A stretch of DNA of 64,000 bases from NCBI GenBank assembly GCA_022315425.1, contig JAIUPT010000031.1, positions 558,001 through 622,000 of the forward strand, given 5' to 3'. Both the position numbers and the translations under genes were made by a program. How positions within the stretch are numbered: position 1 is the first letter of the stretch; every line of letters begins with the position of its first letter. The stretch is from Pseudevernia furfuracea. Its lineage: Eukaryota > Ascomycota > Lecanoromycetes > Lecanorales > Parmeliaceae. Shown here in pieces: positions 55,525-64,000 of this stretch. The notes beneath the pieces are model-generated. The model made no database searches, had not been told where the DNA came from, and saw only the letters and a list, made by a program, of their open reading frames with translations.

Positions 55525-56164
55525 AACAGCGCCCAAAACTCTGGTCAGGATCAGTCACAATGTCGTCACGGATCTTGCACAATGAATGGAAGAAGATGAC
55601 TATGACTATGATATGTTTATTATAATACTGCTGATTCTCGAATGGGCACACAGCCGAGTAAAAGTACACGTAAAAGATGATCCGCTCCTCATCTGATCAC
55701 ACGTTGAGGAAGCTGCTGCTCTGACAGAATCACCAGCACAGTAATCGAGATACAAAAAGAAGTAGCTGCTAAGAATTGAAAGCTGTCCGCACATGGGCCT
55801 CGCTTTGCTGCACCGCGCAAGCTGTGCCATTATTTGTACTCTCCCGTCTCTATTAAGGTAATGTCCCTCGTGACTTTTCCAAAGACTCAGGGTCCGAGGT
55901 GCCGTGGCTGTCGACATAACGCAAGAGTCCTGCCTGTCTAGAATGGAATATGATGACTAGAATGTGGTAAATTGGAAACGAAAGTGGTCTAAAGACTGGA
56001 AGACGGAGTCGTACCAAGGTCGAGAGCGTAGGTTGTAGCAAGTGTCTAGCCTCCGACGTGTCGGAGCACGATAAAGTAGTCTCGAAGGTGCCAGAGAATG
56101 TGGAGCAACGAAGCCAAGGATGTGCCGAAGTTCAAGAGCCAGAGGCGTTGCGTAGCTTTGATGG
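55525..56164. other. Convergent 3' intergenic region
   Basis: 640 bp between the Pex39-like (+) and PUF (-) stop codons. Only short frames. Should hold both 3' UTRs. Confidence 0.45.
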
Positions 56165-58961
56165 TTAACGGTAAGCTCCACCAAAGCGGGGAACATTACT
56201 CGGAGCACTTGAGAATCGATTGGTTGGAAGTCCAGCGCCTGGGCCAGGATGAGTTGCATAGGCAGGATTGCAACAGAGCATGCCGACACGAGATCCAAAC
56301 TTGGAGCCACGCAGGGAGACCATGTGTTTGCTGTTAAACATTAGCAATCATTGCAAGACTACCAATGCCGACTTACCGGATGTGAGAAGCCACAATGTCA
56401 CGATGGTTCGGGTTCGCATGCGTAAGGATGTATTGAATGAGATAGTTTCCGTACTGGTCGCTTGCGACTTGGAACGCGGTTAGCAGTGCCGTGATGGGAT
56501 TTTCCAGAGGACTTACTATCGATCAAGGGAATTCGAGGACGATCCGCCCGCCCTTCACAAACACGCTCCAGGTAGCGCTCAAGGAAATCAGCGCCACCAA
56601 TCTTGAGACACTTCTCCACGACCTTGGAGGCGAATTGATCCATACTGTATTCGGTTGCGTATCGGAGAACATGGTCGATGGCATGGCTGCGGTCAGCTGG
56701 TAGGCCGTGCTCACAGATATGCTGGATGCACCAATTCCCGAATTGACCATGTGCAACGATGTCAATGCTGCTTAGGACCTCATTGATGCAAGGACGCTAT
56801 TCGGACATACAGCGATCAGCTCTGTGACGCTTGAAAGTGGAGATGGATTGAGGTTAGATTCTTATTGTGTTCGAGGTAAGGAACATACCTTGTCCTCTTC
56901 TAGGCAATTCTCGAAAATGTTCTGCACAACTAGACTACCAGTCTCCCCCAAGGCTACTTCATGCCACATGCCACACAAAGCTTCATTGACGTACTTCATG
57001 ATTTGCGGTGGTGAGTCACTCCAGCGCAGTTCGAACAGCTTTTGCCAGACGTGACAAGCATAGCGATGGATGACTGTCTCTGGGATACGACGAAGTAGTT
57101 CATGAACCATGATAGCCTTATACTCCTCTGGTACAGCATCAAAGGCCTTCTGAACGACGTGACAGCCAAATGCATCCATGCTGAGACTCAAAGTGTTCCC
57201 ACGTATGGCGTTTGCAATGGCAATAACCTGCTCTGGAGTCCCATGCTCGAAGCAACGCTGCACGAGAAAGTTTCCGAAGCGGTTGACCATCAACGGATAA
57301 GCTTGGGCGACAATAGCTTCGATGATCTCATACTTCTGCTCCACTGTGCCAACTTTGAGCTTTTGCTGTAGGAATATCGAGGCTTGCTGGTCATTGTTGC
57401 AAACAATCTTGTCGACTATGTACTTCCAGTTGCAAGTCACGCTGCGGTCAAGGAGGCGACGGTAATTGAGAGGCTCCATTGGTGAGACGTATGTTTGTCC
57501 GGGGGAAGCGGGAGGCTATAAAGCTATCAGTATTTGTCTGCAGAATTTCTTATTCTGGTATGACTCACAGCAGAGTTCCAAGGGTTCGCAGAAGCTTGGC
57601 CAGCCCTAAATTCAGCCGCGGTAGGGGAGAGCGGCGTGCCAATGGGCCGTGGCTGGTAAGCTGATGGATACATACCCAAGGATTGGTATGTGGACCCGGG
57701 GCTCATGCCACCAAGATTCATACCATCCATAGGACCGGGGCCACCTGTGTAAACGTCCCATCCATTGCCACGCTGATATGATGGAGCGTTGCGATTGTCT
57801 CGAGGGTTCATCTGGCCGTAGCCTCGAGCTTGATTGAATTGACCGAAGTCATTCATGCCACGGCCACCTCCAGCTGACACTGGTGAGACCGGCACAGAAT
57901 AGTTGCGTTGCTGTACTGGTGGTTGCTGAGGTACCAATACTGATGGAGGTAACGCGTTACCTATCGCTCGCTGGCCCCACGAACGAGGTCCTCGCTGGCC
58001 CCAGCCTGAGTCTGGTTGTGGTGCGGCATTGAAGCTGGGCCGGGATGAACCGGACCAGACATTTGGTACAGCGTTGAATGGGCCTGCCACATCAGACTCA
58101 TCAGAACGAGCATCCTCGTTACGCCAGTGTCCCTGGACTGTGCCGAGAGGGCGGTTGGAAGTCATGAATGCATTGTTCGGATCAGTAATATCGGTCCTAG
58201 GGCTGAGTGCAACCTCGGAGGGTGATCCCATTGCTTGGTCGAAGGTGTGCTTGATCACACGAGTCTGGTCAAGCTCCTGCTTTTGGCGTGCAATCTGATG
58301 TTTGGCGTCATCGAGTTCTTTCTTTAAGCGTGCCATTTCCGATGCCTCGATGCGTAGCTTGTCATCTTCATCCATGGCGGTATTGGTATAGATGAAAGAC
58401 TCTGAAGCTGGAGTCAGGAGGGTCGAGCTGGCAGAAGATCCCTCTTTCGCATGGCTCTCGTCGTCTCCCTTGGTCGGGAGAGTTGCCTTCTGCTTCGCAA
58501 GTAGAGCTTGTTGCTCTGAAAGTTTGGCAAGCAAGGAGTCCATGGAGCTCGGCTGCATCTCATCTTGAGGACCGGCAGCAGAGTGCTCGACTTTCATCTT
58601 CTATTTCTTCATCAGCAAGAGTGGGAGATGATAGGTGACGATACTGGGTGAGGGCGGAATGGCGGACGTACCTTGGAACCGCTAGAAGGACCTGGAATGG
58701 GTTGTAAGTTCCCAAGCTTCGAGGTTGCTAGGGGTGTTGGACCTTCGTTGGTGGTGATACCGTGCTTGCTGACACCCTGCTTCGAATTCTATTGATGAAT
58801 CAGTACGCGAGCTTAGAGACGAGAGGCTGGTTCCTTACCGAGCTTGCTTGACGCGAAGACATCGAGTTGTCCTGATGGTCCGTCTCATCGTGAACGGCAA
58901 ATGGTGTTGTTGAAACACGACCGCGTGCAGCAGGGGAGCCGCTTGAAGGGAGCCCAGCCAT
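56165..58961 (-). CDS. PUF-family (Pumilio) RNA-binding protein
   Basis: Sequence-specific 3' UTR binding protein that controls mRNA decay or translation. Seven exons (58839-58961, 58672-58788, 57569-58600, 56889-57515, 56517-56796, 56377-56467, 56165-56330) give 811 aa, all phases closing. The N-terminal half is low-complexity with a Lys/Glu/Gln coiled segment (MARLKKELDDAKHQIARQKQ). The Puf repeats run from about residue 435: NRFGNFLVQRCFEHG, DAFGCHVVQKAFD, HRYACHVWQKLFE, GETGSLVVQNIFE, GQFGNWCIQHICEHG, DQFASKVVEKCLK, DQYGNYLIQYILTH, GSKFGSRVGML. Several repeats have unusual base-contact residues (ACHVW, TGSLV), as in the divergent fungal Puf branch. The C-terminal 40 residues are Gly/Pro/Ser-rich. 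Confidence 0.93.
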
Positions 58962-59560
58962 AGTGGGCGATAAGATTGTGGGGTTACTACCTTTGTGTCT
59001 GCGTGTGATGTTCGGACGTGTAAAGTATGCGAAGATAGATGGTGTGGGTACACACCGATCAAATGCTTGACACGGAAGGGACTGACCCACGTAGAAGAGG
59101 TTTCTGAGGTTTTGGAATGTCCAAAACTTTGAAGGATTGTGATGAATAGATGATAGCGGTAGCAAAGAAGATGGAGCTCTGAGGGAAGTGGAGGGACGAT
59201 ATGCTCAATAGATTCGAGTGATGTTACCTAGATGGTAGTGGAATTGATTGGGAAGGAACGTGTTGATCTTTCAGATTAGGGGCATGGTCGATGATATGTT
59301 CCTAATTGAAAGGAGGAAGAAGGTGCAAGGGGTAGATGTTAATGAACATGTAGATTACTCCAGGAAAACAACCTTGAAATCGCGTAGTTCCGGCGCTAAA
59401 GTGCAATTGCCGCGAGGGTTCCTTTTCGATATCAACACAGACTGCCATCTCTACGACTTCGGATGTCCTACCACAGGCAGATTGCCCTGACAATCTGACC
59501 CAATATGACGAGCCTCAAAGCTTTGGCCAACAAAAGCATTTGAACATCAAGCCAGCAATT
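58962..59560. other. Intergenic region upstream of PUF gene
   Basis: About 600 bp between two leftward genes. Likely PUF promoter/5' UTR and the hydrolase 3' UTR. No gene seen. Confidence 0.45.
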
Positions 59561-62500
59561 TCAACTGACGAACGAAGCTTCTGACACTTTCCAGAAGTTG
59601 TCAAACGATCCCATAGCAAGTACGCCCGCAGCGCCTTTCCATGCACACCTTTTGCTGACAACGACAAAATCTGGTTGGCCTACGCCTGTCAACATCGGCA
59701 TAAGACGAGCCGCTTGCCTGAGTCCCTGCTTGTCTAACCCCCAAACGACGAGTTCAAGTCTCTCATCAAGCAATGGCCTTAGGAAGATGGCTCCCATACC
59801 GACTTCGAAAGGGATGACTGTCTTTACGCCTCCACTTCTGCGAAAATACAGGCCCCCGTCGTTGTCTAAGCCAACATGATCTGAGTGAGACCCTAACATT
59901 GCGGAGTCGGACCCTAGTGTTATGCTTATCACATTGCCTGGTTGCGAGCCTACAGCAGCACTTAGATCAATGATCTCGGAGTCAGCAGCAAAGTATTGAA
60001 AGAGATTTCGAGCAATCTGCAGTGCTACATCGGAAACAGGCGCGGACGTTCGTATTAGAAATCGCCCTGCACTGCGAAGAATCGAGTCAAGCGGTCCGAG
60101 TTGCGCGCCGTGACGTTGCTTTGTGAGCCATTGACGATCATAAGATACCTGACACAGTAAGCTTCTAGGTTGAATGTTTGAGAGACACATTTCTTACATG
60201 CCAAAAGCCTTGTTCAGACCGAACAAGCCAGCAAGCAAACTTCTCTTTTCCAGGTGGCAGCTCCAGTGAGCTTTGGTCAATGACTAGCTTATGAGGTAAG
60301 GTGGCTGACTCTTTAGTGGTGGTAAAGTGAAGTCGGAGAATGTTTGACGTCCTCAAAACCCAGGTTGCTGATGTCGGACATCTTCTCACCTCGACCCTTC
60401 CAAGTTGGTCTGGACTAATTAATTGGTCTACCAAGAGACCACCCCTTGCGCCCATCTCAGCAGGATTGACAATCATAATAGTAAATTCGAGAGGCAGCTT
60501 TGCCCAATTCGCTTCACGCCCAAGGATGTCATAGAATTCAAGTAGTGGCATGGTGGTCATGACACCATCGAACCAATGACTCTTGCCGTTCAGCTCTACG
60601 TATTGGTGGGGGGAATCTCCGTTCATCTGAGAGATCAACTGATTCATACGCCGAGAATGAAACGCAGGGACGTTGTCATCTGCGCTACCATGCTGTTGCA
60701 TAATAGGAATGCCCTTCAAATTGGGTATAAGAAGCTCATGGCGAAAGCTTCGCATCGAGTTCTGCAGTAACATTGTGACTCCAGGATCGGCTTCCGCCCA
60801 CATCTGGTATGGCACATAACCTGGGATAGTAAGTTGTGAGGCCTTCGCATTACACATTTGGACGGAGACATCTACTGACCTTCTATCGATGAGTAGCCTG
60901 AGACTGGAGCAGCCCCAATGACTTTCTCCGGTCGATGGGTGAGTGCGTACCACGTTCCTTGACCTGACATATATCAGCACCTGCTTCTCGCTCTGGGATT
61001 GGTACTCACCACCGTTCGAGTGTCCAGTGACCAGCCATCCACTCACATCCACGGAAGGCCCATCCCACCCGACAGTCTTGATCCAACCGATGATTGCTGC
61101 TACTGCCGCTTCTACGTCCGCGAATCCCCAAGTATCTAATCAATGTTAGTACAATACCTCCTCGCTCGAAGACTCAAGAAACTTACGCCAATCATCACCA
61201 CTCCATCTGCATATTTCGGAATTAGCATGGCATCTTTGGGGCAGAAATTACCGGTTATTCAATGAGTTTGGGAAGCATGATGGACATTTCGCTCCTGAGG
61301 CATGGCTTGGGACCCAAAATTGGTATACATTGGGGGGAAGTTGCCCGGAAAGGTGCACTTACGGAGTTGATCCGGTGGGAAACACAACCCATGACGGAAG
61401 ATCAGGGGCGGAATCAAGCATATGGAGCACTTGATGGCTATCTGCTTCCAGTCCGGCTCCATGAAGATTGAGAAGGATCGGCAGGCGTTTCTCTGGAGAC
61501 AACCCAGAAATTGCTTTCTTTGAAGGGGCTCTAAGAATAGCGTATGAGACAATACCACCAGGGTGAAGGAACGTGAGTTTGTGCGGAGAGTGGCTATCAT
61601 GCGTCGAGAACGCAGTGGAAATCACGGTGCTAAGGAGACGATCAGGAGATTTACTTTCGACGTAGGTGACCTCAAGAGAAAACGATACTGGTGGACTGCT
61701 CTGCGCAGACAGACGAAATGACAGTGGTCTTGTTTGACCTGGTTTCAATTTAAATGGTGAAACTCCAATCATGGCAGCGCTAACGGTTCCCTCGAGATGC
61801 CATTAGCAATGTTGGAGACTTCGAATATGGAGAGGACATACTGCGTTAGTTGTAATGTCTAAGATTTCGATAGCTTTTCGTCCTTCGTTACGAACAGGTA
61901 CGGAAGCATAGGGGCTTGCTAAGACCCCACTGACGATATCAGGCATCAGAGCTTGTTGCCCTAGTAGCGCCAGGCTGCCATCAGAGCTTTCCGCCTTCAA
62001 CTTGATGGATATCTTGGGCTCTCCAATACCGCCCATCACACGAACGTCGCGAATCAATCGGATATCGACGTTGTGGCTGCCCGGATTTAAGTGAAGGACT
62101 AACGGGGCTCTGCGGTATGCATAATAATCTCCACCGAAAAAGTGATCATTATCAACGCAGAATTCAAGGACATTGTCAGCATAGAAAACTATTGATTGTG
62201 CGGAACTCGCTGCTATCGTTAGATGCCCTCGAACCCAGGCTTGATATTGCAAAGCAGCCCAGCCATACACGGATTGCAGAAATGACCAATCAACGTTGGG
62301 AAAGCCGACGATCAAAGTAGCTTCAGCAACGTGTTCGGAACTCGATGAACTTTCCAATCGTTGGGTTGACCAAGATACTCGGCCACTGGGGGCAAGCGAG
62401 CTGGGATAACTTGTTTCGTTGTCATATTCAAGGGCGCGAAAGCCTCCTTGAAAGTCCAAAGGATCTGCTCCCCAGCTTGCTTCTATTATGTATCAGGCAT

Positions 62501-62626
62501 AAGACTGGGAGACACATGGCTCTTGTTACCTCGTGTTCCAATCTGAAAGGGACCAAGCACGTCCCACTTCATGGAGAAGCTAATTGAAGGGCATTCACCT
62601 CCACTCTCCCCGTGTCTGATCAGCAT
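59561..62626 (-). CDS. Large alpha/beta-hydrolase (S9-like serine esterase/peptidase)
   Basis: Eight exons (62530-62626, 61842-62482, 61363-61790, 61187-61206, 61010-61135, 60880-60963, 60198-60820, 59561-60148) give 868 aa. Exon 4 is a 20-bp microexon. The start MLIRHGESGG reads into SISFSMKWDVLGPFQIGTRE, ASWGADPLDFQGGFR, a block I associate with a fungal family of predicted peptidases. The catalytic domain shows an oxyanion-side LLNLHGAGLEAD, nucleophile GHSNGG (S435), acid in HGSADDNVP (D513) and base in NGKSHWFDG (H547), so the triad is complete. The N-terminal 300 residues are beta-rich and the C-terminal 200 form a second conserved region. No signal peptide or membrane helix is visible. 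The frame is open upstream of this ATG, so the true start could lie earlier. Substrate unknown. Confidence 0.82.
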
Positions 62627-63235
62627 TCTTAGATCACGTACTGTAAGGCGATACAAAAGAAGCCTCGGCGCCTGTACTCCGTAATCTCTCCCAAATTTAC
62701 GGAACTCATCGGTTCAAGGCATACGAGTGCAGCAACGTCGCAACGAAACATTAGAGCAACATCAGAGCAATGTTAGAGCACTGGCATCTTTTCACTAAGT
62801 CTCCGCATTACATAATTCGGCCGTAGCTAGTAGCGTACTCGTATAATTTATCCATTCTGCTTCTTCACGAATTGGTGAATGACAAGCCAAACTCGAATAG
62901 GCTCATACGTATTAGCTCAAGAGCTCTTCTTCTCCTTGTCCTTTTCTGACTTGACTTGAACGGTCATCCTCACGCTCATTTACCAGCGACAGGGTATCGA
63001 CCTTGCGAGGGTGCGAGGGGCGTTCTCAGAGTCACCAATCCCCACAGCAAACCTGCAGCCACCTTTTCGAGCCATCACATGTACTTGTCAGCTCAAAAAA
63101 TACCTCGATAACTACAATGGAGCATGCAATAGCTACTCGCATTCTTCTCAATTGAAATGCATACAGAACCATACAAGTCAAACATAGGCATAGTCCACTT
63201 CTAAGCCGGAATTGCGCATCAGCCCAAATCGGACT
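62627..63235. promoter_or_regulatory. Divergent intergenic region, hydrolase / transporter
   Basis: About 610 bp between divergent start codons. It includes a small inverted repeat (TCCGTAA at 62675-62681 and TTACGGA at 62697-62703) sharing the CTCCGTA core with the MITE-like element ends. Confidence 0.5.
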
Positions 63236-64000
63236 ATGAGCTCTCCTAACGTAGAGCGCCGCCGGTCATCCTCTTCAAAGCCCAGAGAAAAGTTCCCAGA
63301 CTTGGACGCCTCCCGATCCGGAGACTACTTTCCCGAACATGAGGAGAGCGAGATCGGCAGAAGTGCAGCCGCCAGAACATTAAGCCCCGCAAAAACGAAC
63401 GGCGTACTGCACAGCGAAAGGTGGCAGACACGGAAGGACAACCATCTGGCATGGGGAGACGGCCACCTCAACGTCGCAGGCGCTAGACAACATAGCCGGC
63501 ATAGGAGTATCAGTGATGCCTTCAGGAACATTCGAACCAGGAAGGGTAGCGTTAGTGAAAATGCACATGAGATTGCGGAGGCATTAAAAGCTCCTATATC
63601 TTTTAAAATTTTAGTAGGCGAACCTGTGGCATTGAAAAATGCACCAGCTGACAGGTACCTCAGTGGCTCTGCCTTATCTGGTACCTGAGCTCGGCTTTGA
63701 CCAATACTTCCTCCAAGTCCATACTCAACGCCTTTCCTAAACCGATCACTCTGACTATAATACAATTCGCCTTTGTCTCCGGATGGTGCCTATTCTTCGC
63801 ATCCCTTGCTCGTCTTTTTCCTCGTCTACAGACTGCCATTCCAGCTTTGAAAAACGGCATTCGATATCCTAGTCGGGAAGTAATAGCTACTACCATGCCT
63901 CTCGCCCTCTTTCAGATCGGTGGACACATTTTATCATCCACCGCTACAGAGAAAATCCCGGTATCTCTGGTCCATACTATTAAAGGCCTCTCACCGCTCT
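63236..64000 (+). CDS. Triose-phosphate-transporter-family membrane protein, 5' part (Sly41-like)
   Basis: Nucleotide-sugar/triose-phosphate translocator family protein, cut by the window end. Exon 1 (63236-63613) encodes 126 residues: a Ser/Arg-rich cytosolic N-terminus (MSSPNVERRRSSSSKPREKF) ending EIAEALKAPISFKIL. A 41-bp intron follows. Exon 2 (63655 to the edge) gives LCLIWYLSSALTNTSSKSIL, FPKPITLTIIQFAFVSGWCL, PLALFQIGGHILSSTATEKI and VSLVHTIKGLSPL, matching the first transmembrane helices and the K-x-L/SP signature of the family. Yeast Sly41 is the closest type I recall. Location is expected in ER or Golgi membranes. The start was chosen at the first ATG in frame. Confidence 0.9.

Noticed and set aside
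1..64000. CRISPR arrays, bacterial operons, prophage or plasmid features
   Set aside because: The sequence is eukaryotic nuclear DNA; no regularly spaced direct repeats or bacterial signals were seen.

Overview
The window is nuclear DNA from a filamentous ascomycete (Pezizomycotina). The evidence is dense protein genes with several short GT-AG introns each (mostly about 45-75 bp), branch-point motifs of the CTAAC/CTGAC type, overlapping promoters, and proteins that read as fungal orthologues (Ypt1, Rad57, Tom5, Scd6, Iws1, Nup57, the 20.8-kDa complex I subunit, YAG7-like). I cannot name the species; Dothideomycetes or Leotiomycetes would fit. Gene models were spliced by hand. In almost every recognised gene the phases close exactly, and this recovered two genes too fragmented to show as ORFs (TOM5, 49 aa in four exons; a CENP-W-like histone-fold protein, 74 aa in four exons).

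Layout. 0-6.3 kb: Rab4-type GTPase (-), PNS1/choline-transporter-like protein (+), IWS1/SPN1 elongation factor (-). 6.3-13.2 kb: long intergenic region, then EDC4-like decapping scaffold (+). 13.8-18.1 kb: NDUFA8-type complex I subunit (-), NUP57 (+), a probable secreted protein (-), TOM5 (-). 18.7-22.1 kb: a 12-exon SLIP-GC-like dynamin-superfamily GTPase (-). 24.3-28.7 kb: M1 aminopeptidase (+), YPT1 (+). 28.7-35.0 kb: a gene-poor stretch with three small putative membrane proteins, a TG-rich minisatellite and a 149-bp inverted-repeat (MITE-like) element. 35.0-48.5 kb: WD40 protein (+), carnitine acetyltransferase (-), YAG7-like RGG protein (+), JmjC/ePHD histone demethylase of KDM4 type (+). 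50.0-64 kb: CENP-W (-) and RAD57 (+) from one short divergent promoter, SCD6/LSM14 (-) and a Pex39-like protein (+) from another, a PUF RNA-binding protein (-), a large alpha/beta-hydrolase (-), and the start of a triose-phosphate-transporter-family gene (+) cut by the window edge.

Themes. Four genes act on cytoplasmic mRNA fate or are RNA-binding (EDC4, YAG7-like, SCD6, PUF). Three concern membrane traffic or organelle import (two Rabs, TOM5), with a possible fourth in Pex39. Two concern genome maintenance (RAD57, CENP-W) and two chromatin or transcription (KDM4, IWS1). This is mostly ordinary housekeeping sequence. I did not find a convincing new multi-gene system. The points most worth following are the SLIP-GC-like GTPase, an orphan coding-looking frame just behind RAD57, in-frame introns that could be retained, very small exons, and the MITE-like element.
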